DNA from: Tanypteryx hageni
Lineage: Eukaryota; Arthropoda; Insecta; Odonata; Petaluridae
Assembly (NCBI GenBank): GCA_028673005.1
Contig: CM054116.1
Location: forward strand, 25,521,840 to 25,585,839
Direction: 5' to 3'
Length of the DNA: 64,000 nucleotides
Of this stretch, positions 35,061-48,140 are shown one piece after another. Each line of letters begins with the position of its first letter. The stretch's first letter is position 1. A model generated the notes under the pieces. It was given only the letters and a program-made list of their open reading frames with translations. It made no database searches and was not told the DNA's origin. A program made the position numbers and the translations under genes.

Positions 35061-37192
35061 ACCCGGCATTTGGAAAATCTGAATTATTTTATCAGCTCAG
35101 ATTTGTCCCCTTCGAACGTAGTGTCCCTTTCCGCACTCCCCACCCTATTCCCACTCCGTCCCATTCCGTCCCCACTCCGTCTCCACTCCTTCCAACATTC
35201 TCCCTCCTTTCACTCCCATGTTTTTATTAACCTCGGTCTCGTTTTTCTTCTTCCTGTCGTTCGGCCGTGGTGTATTTTTCAACTCCCTTGTCACCCTCCA
35301 CCAGTCCGTTTTTTTTAAGCTCGCCGTTTTCGGTGCTTACGTGGCCCAAAGGTTGAACTGGGCACGTCACCTTTGCTCGAGCGATTGAAAGCTTCAATTA
35401 GCTTAGGAATTATGTAAATTGGTGGCAGAGGTTTTTTTGGGCAATATAAAAATAAGAAAGGATAGTAATCGAGGTTTTTAGTAAGAAACAAAACAAGCAC
35501 GGAAAGGCTATCAAAACAATCGTTAGGGCTGCGATATGCACGAAAGATAGAAACAAACCACTCCGTATACGAGGGCGGCTTTAGTTTCGGATTCAATTCT
35601 ACGGCACAGACTGCGCCTTTTGATTCGATTACCAAAAGGAAGAGGACCGACCTCAGCGTTTTATTAAGGCATTCAGCTTTATTCGAGAGACATTGAGCTC
35701 ATTTTATTGCAGATCAAACATAGGGAGTCATTAATGCGGAATGAAGAGTACCAGATAAGTTCTTTTATCTTTGTTCGGTATGTTTACAATGCCTATGCAG
35801 ATAATGCAGGTTTACATTTTTTGTTGGACTTTTCCAATTATATTTAGAAAGATCGAATAAAATATTTTGTATTTACCGAGAACGATATATTAGTCTGAAT
35901 GTTCAGCAGAATTATCCTTTGCTATTGCATAGAGGCGTACGTGTAATACCAAAACGCCAATCGTTTAAAGCGGGAAAGTCTAACACCGATAAAATTCCAT
36001 TTTTTATTCCCAAAAGAAAAATGCATATCGATTATATTATTTTTCGGAATATCTTTCTTGAAGCCATTTTCAGCTTGAAATTATCTTAGGTTATTGGATG
36101 AAAATATAGCTTTCATTACTCTGCTCTTATCGCCATACTAACAAGTCGCTTATTTTTCGCCCCTTATCGGTCCTATTCAATTTACATAAATGATTTTTTA
36201 CGATTCGAAAATATTTGTAGAATCTATAAACTTAAATAGCTCAGGGTAGGCAGAGTTGTTGTGGCGAGTAAATGATAAGGCAGAGGCTAAAATATACGAG
36301 ATGATATCGTTCACGTTAATAATGATTCAATTTATGCGATGTATTTTCACGATTCATATAATTCAAAATTTTATTCTACATCCGTCTGATGAAACGTGAG
36401 CTTGGAAAAATAAGTAAGTGCTGAATAATTAATCGAACAACTTTTGTTCTCCGATATGAGAAAAAAGATTTTCTCAGAGATTTTATATATATTTAGTTTC
36501 TCTATTAATATATACGGTATTAATTACCTCCATGATAAAGACAAGCTATGGATAATTTGAGAATAATTTTATCTTAATGATATCAAATTATCCAACGGAA
36601 TAAAATTTGTAATTACCAGGAACTTCTACAAATAGTGTCAATAAATGTTTGCGGTGGCCCTTCACAAAGTACGAAGGTATAAGCGGGATTTATTTATTAA
36701 TTATTATATACATAATATAATTATTCTGTCTGTTGGTTGGTCCGTCCGTCGGAACGCTCTATACAAATCCCCATAGGAGAACACTTAAAAATCCCTTTTT
36801 TTCGCTTGCAGGTTTTTTCTTTTGCAAATTTAAATTACAAATAATTGACCTACAATTTTCGGACAAGGACCATTTTAAATAAATATAAACATAAATTCTT
36901 ATTCTTATCGTCAATTTTTGTATTCGGCTCTAAATCGCTCAAGTTATACGTTTAAATAATATTTATTGGAAAATTTTAAGCTTTTTAACGATGTGTTGCC
37001 TTGCCGACCGTGTCATTTTTAGACATTGGGATTGTTTTGTCGTACTTATACTATATGCGTAAGAAAAGCGCGCTTTGGATGCTTTATTACGATAGAGAAA
37101 GCGCCCGAATTTTTTATAATTAAAATCGTGTTTTTCATTAATTTCTTTTCAGTTAAGTTCACATTAAAATTTTTGGTAATGAACTATTTTAT
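35061..37192. other. Non-coding DNA, nothing identified
   Basis: CT-biased to about 35320, then AT-rich. The 106-codon minus-strand frame at 35315-35635 has balanced composition but no recognisable motif and no ATG start. No gene is called. Confidence 0.4.
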
Positions 37193-37252
37193 AGTTGTAT
37201 AAAACTCCTTAAGCCAAAAAAATTTTTTTGGCTTAAGGAGTTTTATACAACT
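37193..37252. repeat. Perfect 60-bp palindrome without spacer
   Basis: Thirty bases beginning AGTTGTATAAAACTCC and ending in GCC and seven A are followed at once by their exact reverse complement (seven T, GGC, and on to ATACAACT). All 30 pairs match and there is no loop; the bases just outside do not pair. It could be the core of a foldback element, a recent inverted duplication, or a sequencing or assembly artefact of the fold-over kind. Confidence 0.95.
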
Positions 37253-40079
37253 GTTCAACTTGGAGCCAAAGTGATTACGAGCTACCATCTACTGAACTAT
37301 TTAATGGTTATTTTCATAGTTTTCTTTTGCTGTGCATCTTATAATTTACCGGATCGCATATATAAATCACGAAAAAAGCCTTTCCTTGACATGCAATTAT
37401 TGTTCGTTTACATTTTAAAATATTTCAAGGATAAGGTATTTAACTTATTGTTAGTTATAGAGAGAAGAGAATAATTTAAATCTCATTCGTAAATCTTTAA
37501 AAATTACGTTTTAATAAGATTTTTTCACGTTTTCACGCATTTTATTTATATTTGGCCACTATTGTCCCAATTGTTGAATTCTATTCTTGGCCTCGTAATA
37601 AATGCACCAATTTAGTGCTTTAACACGGATCAGACTTTTGTACATGGGTATAACTTATTTACTGAATCTATTAAGTAAATAGAGGGGGGAAGGAGAATGA
37701 GAATGAGCAGAAATGGAGAGAGAGGAAGAGGACGTAGCATTTGTATAGGATTAAAAGGAGCTGCAGTACAAAAATAACAACAATAAATTATAATTGAGTA
37801 TAAAAATGTTATACTATCGAATCATACGCCTTTGCAAAATGTTGGAAATTCATAAAACTAAATATAGGTAATGTAAATTTTGCAAGGATTTCTGTAAATG
37901 ATAATACAGCAAATATTTCGAACCGAATTTATAATAAGATTGAAAAAATAACATTTTATGACTTTAATTTAATTTTCTTTAAATGAAACCAATTATCAGA
38001 CAAAAATTGTAACTACTAAATGTAGTTAAAAAAATTGCGATCTTAAAATATAGTTAAAACTCATTGCAGTTCATGTAAGTATTTAGTTCATTGTAAGTTA
38101 CTACACATATTTCCTTTGATGGTAAATTGACTGTTCATTCACATTTTATCCGTTAATACGATGAAAATAATTCAATTTTTAAGTTAAATTTAATTAAATT
38201 CGTTTTAAATAGCTTATAATTTGTTAAAATATTACAAACAAATTTCTGAAAATTCTTTATGCATTATATCTTATTATTTCGATTTTTCTCTTATTTTCAG
38301 CAAATATTTGGAAAATCATTAAGCCTCTCTGATAATAATTATTTAAACAATATAATTATAACTAGGGGCCCGTTGCAGTACTTCCTGCAAACATCTAGAG
38401 ACCCTTGCTTGAAGTGACCCAATGCGATAGTTCCCAGGACAAAAAATTGTTACAAAGAGTGTTATTAGTTGAACCACTTTTATTGCCCCTCTTAAAATAA
38501 TTATATAGCTCACGCCATTTTCATAACCAAAAGCATATACCTACATGATTTAGATTACCGGTACACAATATTTTTTGTTTTGTTCACTATTTCTGATAGT
38601 ACAGTATATCGTATGTTCTGTGGTTTGTTTAATATTAAGTCATCAATCGACCGGCCAGGCGTCAATATCGAAAGAAATTATTCACAAACATTATCAATAT
38701 AATAATCTGCTTAAACTGCACAATAAAACTTGCAAGCGAAACGATATTGTCAGTGTATGCGCGAAATATCTTATATATGTTAAGTTGCCCATTTTTACAA
38801 TGCATTGGAACCGTTTCTTTTCTTCGCTACTTGTTTCATTTGTTTTATATTTACACGAAACTTTTCACATAAAATTTCAATCGGTTATTGTCCTTGATGC
38901 GTTTCTTTCATTGTAAGCTTAGTGCAAATGCACTTGAAAGTCCGAGTCTAACAGTGCAAAAATCCGAGATCAACGATTGAAATGTTGAAAAATCGGAAAA
39001 AATGGAATATAAACTTAAAATATGGTTTATTTGCGTACATGTCGAAAGGTAACGTCACTCGAAGCTTCAGACGCAGGCAGAGACGCAGCGGTTTTAATAT
39101 ATTAGATAAAGATAACTTTACAAAACAGTGATTTCATTGTGAATGAAAGCAAAACCAGATCATAGCATATCTTACGGATTTTTCATATCGAAATCAAATA
39201 TGTTTGGAATACTTTTATGATATCCCGTCATATTTGACGGGCAATTATGCTAATTAATCATAATTATACACCTAGAAACAAATCAGTTTCGTTAAATAAA
39301 ATAGTAATCCAAATCAATTATATATATAAATATGAAGTATATTTACAAAAACATTCTAATGAAAATATTTCTTTTGTTTGCCTTTAAATTTTACCATGGC
39401 AAAAACATCTCTAAAAATTCTCACTTCCATGTTTGACTCTTTTTTTATGAATCTTATTCAATCTTATATTATATTAACGTAATCGTCGTCGGCGAACTTT
39501 GTGGCAGGTTTTTATTGGTTGACTGGCCAGCCAATCAGAGATCGGGACGTTATTGCTTATACATATATGTATCTTGGTTACATTATAAGTTTACCTAAAA
39601 AGAACGATTAATTGTACTTGTTCTTATTTTAAATATTAATAAAACAATACATTTATATTAGTTTATAGGTTTGTATAGAATTTTGGGAAGATTATATCTC
39701 GACCAGTGTTTGGACTATTTTTGTTATCCATAATTTGTAAAATGCTGAATACTTCTGTTGTGTACTCGCGAGTCCCTTGACAATACTACGTCATTTTTTT
39801 ACTTTCTTGTTCTTTTTACAAAGAAAGAATTTAAAAAAACTTAGGTCAGTTAATTTCATTTATCACAATACATGTTAAAAGAGTGTATTGCTTTGTCAGT
39901 AAAAATATCTTTTAGTTAAATGAAATAAATAAATTCGAATAATATGATTGGAAAAAAGTATCGATCATATATTCCTTCCCTTCATTTTGATGCGGAATAA
40001 CGTTAGCAGATGTTATCTGAAGAGCTCTTTAAACCCTTACCTAAAAATGTTAACAAATTTAAGAATAAAGTTAGTTTGA
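37253..40079. other. AT-rich DNA, nothing firm identified
   Basis: Nearly 3 kb of AT-rich sequence. GGGGCCCGTTGCAGTAC at about 38366 resembles the start of some MITEs, but no opposing end was found. A 113-codon frame at 38575-38916 begins with hydrophobic residues like a signal peptide, but it lacks an ATG at the proposed start and length alone is not convincing in this composition. Confidence 0.4.
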
Positions 40080-40515
40080 TTATAGATAATATTGTACATT
40101 GTAACAGATGACGATGGAGTTGGAGGAAGTAAAGGAATGCCTGACGGGGTGAAGTACGGTGGGGACCTTGTGAGCCCCTTAACCACTACGGTAGCCGTGA
40201 AGGCCCATCTTGGACCTAGAAAACTCTAAACTCCATAAGAATAGTGTAGTAGTTGTCACCACCTGATTTTAGCCAACCTGGACATTTTAAAATAAATTTA
40301 ACAAATTTCATAGCTATGTGTTATTTTACTTATTAGACATGGATGATTTTGTTTACTTTATTTGTTCATTGGATACGAATTGTTTTAATATTTTATGTGA
40401 TGTACGAGTGTGTGTATATTATGTGTGATATTGTATTAAGTATTTTATATTATTTCTTTGCCACCAGGCTTATGGCCTTCTTGCAATGTTAACTAACTAA
40501 ATAAATAAATAAAAT
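40080..40515 (+). mobile_element. Possible 5'-truncated LINE 3' end
   Basis: A GC-richer patch (about 40108-40290) inside AT-rich DNA is followed by a less distinctive part. It ends at 40490-40515 with TTAACTAACTAAATAAATAA and more AAAT units, the short-repeat tail style of several non-LTR retrotransposon families. No reverse-transcriptase reading was seen, so only a 3' UTR would remain. Confidence 0.35.
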
Positions 40516-41900
40516 TACGTAATAAATTATAATAATTATAAAATTAAACAAACAAACCATATAAAATAACATTTTCATTATTTCGTTGGTTTCAGTATTT
40601 ACATATTTGCTATTCTCTCTATTGTTGACCGTATGGATTGTTGTTTAAACTGAGTTTTACTCTGATTATGAAATAGCCTTAACACAACATTAGAAAGAAA
40701 CCAAAATGTTCAATTGAAACCAACAAACAACGAACTAAAAGTCTAGCAGATCAAGTTGCGAGGCTAGAAATATACCGGGAAACGAAGGGGAAGAAATCAA
40801 GTCGCAAGATGCCGTAATTTAACATCGCAGAAAATTACATTGACCCTATCGAATATTCAGTAATGGTATTCAAATGTAATAAATTTATACGGTTCACTTT
40901 CTGGGTGAATTGAAATTAATGTAATCCTCCCGTTGATTCTCAATAAGCAAATCTCTAGTGTGAATACCTTAGTGACATTTGAATATCAACTACAACGGGG
41001 GGATAATATTTCAAAATATTCCATGTATTTGGTAATATACTCATTGCATAAATATGGTCAGATTGATTTAAGTACCTAATTCGTCGAAGTAATTAAAGTA
41101 GCTGTCTTCTTGAGAAGCTATATTAAAATGTCATAAATTTTAATATTTTCAATGCAGTTCGAGAATTTTTACTCGATTGAAATAATAGTAATACTATTTG
41201 CTCTTGTTATTATTAGTCAATTCTTCTAATCTGTCATTCCACACAATAAGTAATGAATCTACTAAATTATAATCATGGGAGTAATTTTTGGCAACAATTC
41301 ATTAGCAACGAGACATTTCATTTTCAGTGCTATTTTAATATGCACCTGGGTTATTTTGTATGACTTATTCGAGCATTAAGCCAGCATTACTCATAGTAAA
41401 CTGGAATGCAACTACGAAATTTGTATTATTTTAAGCGGTCGATGTTTAAAGTTTTCATAGTCTTTCAAATTTCCTTAACCTCCTCATACTTCCGGTATCG
41501 TATTTGATACGTCGACTCCCAATTGATTTTTCCGGCTGGAATGTAATGTATCGTATCGGATACTAGATACGCAAAAAAGTCTGCATTTCATATTTATCTG
41601 CCGATTGACGTAACCCATTTTCGATCAGTAATAAGCATTTGATTATTTATTTACCCTAGGTTATTCTTAGGGAAACAGGTTAGGAAAAATTGACTGGAAG
41701 ATATGCATTACGCAATGAGGAGTGGGATCTACTGACAATTAGATGTGGAACATCCTGAAACTGAACAGTTTGCAGGGAAGGCATATGATGTGGGAACCAA
41801 TAATATGAGGTCGTCAAGTATTTATTTAAGAAGTGAGATTGAGTTTGGAAAATTTTTCGGGAACCGTTCATCCATCAAATCTTGCATTGATTTAGCTTAA
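40516..41900. other. AT-rich DNA, nothing identified
   Basis: No gene or transposon end could be supported. The words GTATCGTATTTGATACG and TATCGTATCGGATACTAG at about 41500-41570 form short imperfect palindromes of unknown meaning. Confidence 0.4.
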
Positions 41901-41904
41901 CATA

Positions 41905-42245
41905 GAATAGGAATAGGGAGGGGAATAGGGTGGGAGGGGGATAGGGTGGGAGGGGTATAGGGTGGGAGGGGGATAGGGAGGGAGGGTGTAAGGGAGGGAG
42001 GTAGGTAGGGAGGGGGATAGGGAGGGTGATAGGGAGGGGGATAGGGTGGGAGGGGGGTAGGGTGGGAGGCGGATAGGGTGGAAGGGGGATAGGGAGGGAG
42101 GGTGATAGGGAGGGGGATAGGGTGGGAGGGGGATAGGGTGGGAGAGGGATAGGGAGGGAGGGTGATAGGGAGGGTGATTGGGAGGGAGATAGGGAGGGAG
42201 GGGTATAGGGAGGGAGAGGGATACAGATGAGAGCGAGGAGAGGAG
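41905..42245. repeat. G-run tandem array (G-quadruplex-prone)
   Basis: About 340 bases built from GGGAGGGGGATAGGGTG-like units of 16-20 bp, with dozens of runs of three or more G on the plus strand and the spacers A, T, TAT or ATA. Such a layout satisfies the G3N1-7 pattern many times over. The minus-strand frame over it reads as Pro/Ser/Leu/His repeats and is not a gene. Confidence 0.88.
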
Positions 42246-44819
42246 GCAGAGGAGGATTATGGGGATGATGTTCCTTTCGGATTGGTTCAGTTTCACGGTT
42301 CTCTACCCGCGCGTCTGTGCGTTCCCACAGTTATTGCTCTCCCCCCCATCCTCTCCCTCTCTCTCTCCCTCCTCTCTCTCCCCCCTCCTCTCTCTCCCTC
42401 CTCTCTCTCTCCATCCTCTCTTGCTTGCCTCTTGCCCCGTCCTCCGACGCCACACTTCTTTCCTCACCGCCGCCGCCAACCACCGCCCTACGACGCCCTA
42501 CCGAGCACCCTATCATACGGTTCGTTTCCCTATTTCCTAAGGTTCCTTCTCCTTTCAATCTTCCGCCATTCCTCCACCTGGGATAAAACTCCCACGCTTG
42601 ACGGCTTCACAAGGAACCCAATCACCAGATACAAACACACTTATCCTGGAGGATGCGTTAATTGGCCGAACGGCACTTTGTCGGGTGTATCTCTATAAAT
42701 ATATTTTTACGGTGAGTTTTCACGTAATCGCGGCGGATTTACGGACGCGGAATCGTATACTCGGTAGATGTAAAGAGACATGGGCGTATCGTTTTCTTTA
42801 TCACATTTCGTTTTCCTCCTCTCCGCCCCTTAAAGAAGTGCTGTGTCGTTAGCCATTTTGGTCACCGCGTTCTGTTTCCCATTCTAAATATATTTCTTAC
42901 GGTTACGGAAGGATTAATTTAAATTGGCCAACTTCTTTACATCTGAAAGAAAAATAAACATTTCGTAAGTAATTGAAAAGGTTTCGGAATGAAATTTTTA
43001 TATCATCGCTTGTATTGACTTGCAAGTTGCCCATGTTCGCCTGTCGGGGCTATATTTTTAAATACGAGAGAGATTAAAGGAAATCAATCAAAAACATTCT
43101 AAAAAGAGAGTTTTATTTCCGCATTTGAGAGTTGATTTAGGTAGTGCCGGATCTCATGCGGAAATTACATGATTTTAAAGATACATGATAATGATTATTG
43201 GCGACGTATTTCCTCAATCGAGTTATTTATTTTGGCGGTAAACTTTTCTATTAAGGATAAGTGTACGTAACGACGGACATAAACAAAAAAATGGACCAAA
43301 CCTTTACAGTAATAATGTGCTCAAGATAATGGTATCCATCAATTCGTTGCGTCAGATCATTATACTACAAAAGAAACTTCTGAATCGTCGATCTTGGAAA
43401 GATTCATTCTGTTGCGCACGCGTCAACTATGAAAGGACACTTCCTTAACGATATTGATCCTGTAGACGTAATCCTATGCAGTCTTGATGTAACTCCGCAC
43501 ATAACCATTGCAGGATAACGTTGTCTACCTAATTGAACAATTAGATAAAATGCAGTGGTAGTCGCCTTTATAACATTGTATGTGATTCATGAGCCCTCAT
43601 CATCGCACAAACTATAATCTAAATGTATTCATTAACAGAGATATTTTTTGATATTCCAGGTAAAATACTAAATTTTTATGTCTATTCATCAAACAGTTCC
43701 AATCAAAAACTATGTATCTGATGAATTAAAAGACAGGTTAAAAGATATTTCGCCGAAATGGTGTCAAAAAGGTTTCTCAGCCTTAGTTCGATTCACAGTC
43801 AAACCTCTCATCTGTCTTCAACCTCCATTATCCTTTCTATAACTATGCTTTTTAACTGTTCGAAAGCTCCATCCTTCTTCCTCTCGCTCTCTCTCCTTTT
43901 CACCTTTCTTCGGCAAACTTTTTAAAAATGTCTCTGAATATCTGTCCTCACCACTACTGTCTTCTTTCGATCACGGTGACAAAAACTTGTGTATTTTTAG
44001 TTATACTCGGCACGTAATGTTTTTCCTTTTTGTAGAATCATTCCTCACTCTCAAATCTAGTACTACGTATAGTAATTTTTCCGACGCAACTTATTTGCTC
44101 ATTACCTCACTCTAAGGTGCTCATAATACTGCGTTTCATATCAAAAGTTTTGAGAATCTCTTCTTAAAAACTCTACTAGGAGGTGTTTCATTAAGATGCA
44201 AATTTTTATGCAGGACTCTCTCTATATCTTGAACTGTTTTCTCAACCGGAAACCTTCAATTAGAGATATATTACGGCAATTAGAACTGTGTTTCGCAGAA
44301 CAAGAAAATAAACAAATTAAATAAGTAAGACTATGCTAAACTCATCATAAATTCAAATATAATTAGGAAAAAAGTTGCTAATATTTTATTTAAGAAATTG
44401 CCTGTGCGGTGGATTTATTTTAAATCCCAATGAAGATAATAAAAAAGGATTCTTATAACATAAATCTTTATATTCGTGCAAACATACAAGCGAAGCCCAT
44501 TCTCGTTCTAGTCTAAAGAAACGCCCAGTTAAAGCTTTGTAATAAGGAATGAAATAGTCTTTGCAGAATATAGTCTCTCTACCGACACAAAAACGATGTT
44601 TCTATCACTTTTAACTATGCTAAGGACTCTTAAAGACCTATTAAGATTCCTAGTGAGCCGATCTCTGTCTGCCTGGATCGGTGAGGAAATGAGATAGAAT
44701 AAAATACACACTGAGGCATGCAAGTACCGAAAGAAAGTAATGTTTTAGTTAATTGAGAAAACCCAAATATGAACAAACCTTTCCTATTTGGTAATCCATA
44801 GAAGAGAGAAAACAAAGAA
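42246..44819. other. Non-coding DNA with a short CT-rich block
   Basis: A CT-rich block lies at about 42340-42440, next to the G-run array, followed by a mixed patch to about 42860 with several overlapping short frames, none convincing. The rest is AT-rich with nothing identified. Confidence 0.45.
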
Positions 44820-45650
44820 AGAAATGTCAACGGAGAATCAGAGAGAGAGAGAGAAGGATAGAAGAAACGGAATAAAGAAGGAGAATTGTGGAAGGAGCGA
44901 CTAAGGAGGGTGATGGATGAGAAGAGGAAAATAGGAATGCGCGCGATTAAACAGACGAAATAGAAAACACTAAGAGAGAGAAAGAGTATGTAACCAGGGA
45001 GAAAGAGAAATGAGAGATGAAACGAAGGATGGGCGAGAGGTAGCCAGAGATGAAAGGGGGAGAGAGGGTAGTGGAGGGTAGAAGCGAGAGAGGGAGAGAA
45101 GTGGGAGGTGTTGATGGAGGAATTGAGATATTTGGGAAATTAGGAGCGTAAGGAGGCGATGGGGTGGAATGAAAGAGAGGAGCTTGCTACCCAACACATT
45201 TGGAGAAGAAGAGCAAAGGGGGGGAGAGCGGAGGCAGGGGAAGGCGTTTGGAGGCGTCAGACTGGAATTGGGGGTCGAGATGGTCTTTAGCGTGTGGTCC
45301 AGAGGAGCGGCGAATAAAGTGATGGAGGAAGATTCTGGGGATGAGAGGGTGGAGATCCCTTTTCATGAGCTAGGCACGGAGGGAGAGAACGTCTCCCCCC
45401 CCCTTCCCCTCCCTCTCCCTTTCCCCACCCCATTCCCTCCCCCCTCCCCTTCACCCCCTTTTCCCCATCGACTCGTGATTGAGAGAGAGAGGCTCTCTCA
45501 TCGCCACTTAATCGCCCTCTTCTGAACGTGGACCTTTTTTTGGCTCTGCCAGAAATGAATTGATGGCACGAAGAGGGGACTGTGTGGGAGGGGGAGCAGA
45601 GGGAGAGAGAGAGAGGGAGGGAGACAGGCTAAGGAGGGATGTTTGGCGCG
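44820..45650. repeat. GA-rich region with an embedded CT-rich block
   Basis: The sequence is GA-rich at about 44820-45260, mixed with a purine bias to 45390, strongly C-rich at about 45395-45470, and GA-rich again at about 45580-45635. Frames over it are low complexity. Confidence 0.65.
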
Positions 45651-46890
45651 GGCGTCCGTAATCCTTCCTCAAAACAGTTTCAATGGTGCGGGAGAAAAGG
45701 GAAGTTTCCTCTTTCACCGAGGTAATTGCTTCGCTGCTCTATCTTCCGATCGGAGTCTTTCGTTTGATTCGGTTAAAACGCAATCGCTCGTTCAAATGCG
45801 AATTTCGGAGTCGAATGGAGTGAATCGACGTTTTGAAATATTTGGAACGTGTAACGAACTTTCGTGCGAGTAGCTCATATATTTTGGAATTATATGTTTT
45901 AAAAAGAGATGTAGGTCGGCATCGCGAGCGAATATGCCGTTCCGTGTTTGATTTTTAAAAGCAAATTTGGCGTATTCAAGATCAAAATAGGACATGGTTG
46001 ATTAAAAAAAATCCTTTACTTTTATGAAAACGTTCCATGACTCCTCTGAAAATAATTTTGTTTACTTTAAGCTAATATCTTTATATCATTACTCAATGCC
46101 TGTCCGTCCATTCGTCTGTCCGTCCGTGCGTCCCCCCTTTTATCTCTTGAGCAGTTTGTTATAGAGAAATGCTGTAAACGCCATTTTGTTTCTGCCAACT
46201 AGGAGACCTCGGGAAAACTATTTTCTTTTACGGATGTATCCCGGATTCAAGGTGCAAAGTTTATTTATTTCATTCATTAAAATACGTAAATATGGACCAC
46301 ACTTCTCCGTTTTTACTTTATTCGACGGCTAAAACTATAAAATATCTTATTCTTGCGATGTTGAGACATTACACGGAAGAATTTGTCAGAAACACGCGTT
46401 TCTTTTCGAAATTTTATGGCTTTTTCGTACTCTTTCCGGGTGTTGCCAAGGCGACCCGCATTGTTGCCTCCGATTGAATTAGCGTCTATTGAGTCTTCAA
46501 ATAGACAAAAGAATTGCGTTATTCGCTTCGCGCTTTTTATGAAGCATCGAAATTATAGTTATAGCAATGTCAAACTTAACGTTGCAACGTCAATAATTGA
46601 AGATTATTATTATTCAGTAAACTGCGTGTGGGCTTTGGGCATTTTTAAAGATGATGATTTTAAACATGCAGATTTCTGATTGACTTCGCAAAAGTTTTTG
46701 CGGGTACCACTGGTTGAATATAAGTCATTAAGTATGAGGTCACTATGATATACTGCTAGTAATTTTTAAGATATTCATACTTCGAAGAAAAAGTTACTTT
46801 TAATTTGGCATTGCTTTCAGTGAACCCATATTTCGTTGTGGCTGGGAGAAGATGTTAATAAAGATCTCCACATTGATTTCATTGAGTTTA
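45651..46890. other. Non-coding DNA, nothing identified
   Basis: Mixed to AT-rich. CTGTCCGTCCATTCGTCTGT at about 46101 is a run of GTCY units like those at 26.8 and 36.7 kb. The 61-98 codon frames at 46292-46679 show no recognisable domain. Confidence 0.4.
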
Positions 46891-46899
46891 GCGCGAGCA

Positions 46900-48140
46900 T
46901 TTTGGGATTAGGAAGGAAAAAGAAATTAGCAAACAATTTTGGAGGATGGAAGGTTTAAGGAAGAGCTGCAGGTGCGTAGAAATTGCTGGGAGATGTTATA
47001 TTTGAGAGAGATGGAAGGAACTGCAGAGAGGAGAGAATGAAGGCAAAGAAAAATTGGTGGACATGTAAAGCAGCGGGAAGGGATAAGTAATCCCATTGTG
47101 GATTTTATGATGGTATTAGAAGATATTGTTGAAGGAAAGTTGTCGTTACGAGCAAAATGGAGACATGCGCTGGTAGGAGAGAGGGGGGAGAAAAGAAAAC
47201 AAGGGAAAGTGATAATGGAAACGTTAAACCTCGATTAGGATGAGGGAATAAATGGAAAGCGCAGAGAAGTAACATTGGATAGAAAGAGAAAAGAGGAGAG
47301 TGAAAGACATGGCTAGGGGATAGAAGGGGAGACGAAGACTCCCTCTAGTTACTCCTAAATGACTTGCTAATTCGACGCTTGATGGAATATCTTGGCAGTG
47401 AATACGGATGTTTATTTTTTCACTCTCCCCTCCCTCGCAGCAATTTCAACGATAATTATTCCCCCTCGCCCTTCTTTCTACGCCCCCTTTTTACGGCTAT
47501 CCCGCAACCCCTTTGCTCTCCCTCTCATCTTCACTCTCTCCCCTATTTCGTATAACCCGATTGGTTTGACGTTGCCAGTTTGTTTTCTGTCTTCAATCCT
47601 AAACGTGTTTACCGCCCCCTTTCACCCATCCGTCCACTGCTGGTGCGTGCTATGGCGTTTGCGAGGTTGCCAGGACGCGGTGGATCTCCCTTCGCCATCT
47701 CCATTCCACCCCCAGCACCCTCCGACCCCCATCTCTCCCCGACGGAGCACCTCACCGTCCCCCTCCCTCTCTGCTGGTCCTCTCACCCTCCCCCATCCCT
47801 CCGCACTCCCTGTATCCTCCATCCTCTTCTACCGCCCCCGCATTCCCCGCATCACTCTGCCACACCCCAGTATACACGGAGAGCGGCGTCACCACTTTAT
47901 TACGAAACCACTCGTCGTCCATTGGCGGTTCGGGTGGGGGGACCCTCGACCGGTCAAAACGCCCACCAATTCAAGACACCCCCCCTCCTGCTTCCCTTCC
48001 ACCTCCTCCCCATCCCTTCCTCCCACACCCTTCCTCTCATTCCATTCCTTCCCTTCCCTTCCTCTCCCCTTCCATTCCTCCCCCTCCCTTCCATCCCCTC
48101 CTCCCTCCCTTCCTTTTCCTCCCCTTCTCCGCGGCCGCTC
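46900..48140. repeat. GA-rich region followed by a CT-rich region
   Basis: Purine-biased and irregular at about 46900-47335, then strongly pyrimidine-rich at about 47410-48140, with (CCTTCC)n-like runs at 47990-48120. The long frames here (up to 286 codons, Ser/Pro/Leu-rich) depend on the lack of A and G and are not credible proteins. Confidence 0.65.

Noticed and set aside
33006..35318. Open frame of 770 codons and overlapping frames of 573 and 302 codons
   Set aside because: They exist only because the CT array contains almost no A or G and so cannot form stops; all three frames are open and the peptide is a Ser/Leu/Phe/Pro repeat.
35315..35635. 106-codon minus-strand frame
   Set aside because: No ATG start, no motif, no splice or poly(A) context.
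38575..38916. 113-codon frame with a signal-peptide-like start
   Set aside because: No ATG at its beginning, typical AT-rich composition, and several frames of this size are expected by chance here.
25665..42245. CRISPR array
   Set aside because: The tandem arrays at 25.7, 33.3 and 41.9 kb have no unique spacers of constant length, and the DNA is clearly animal.
46990..47240. Frame with GGHVKQREG and VEGKLSLRAKW resembling the end of some LINE ORF2 proteins
   Set aside because: The match is loose, the purine-rich background encourages Lys/Arg/Glu/Gly runs, and no reverse-transcriptase motif lies nearby.
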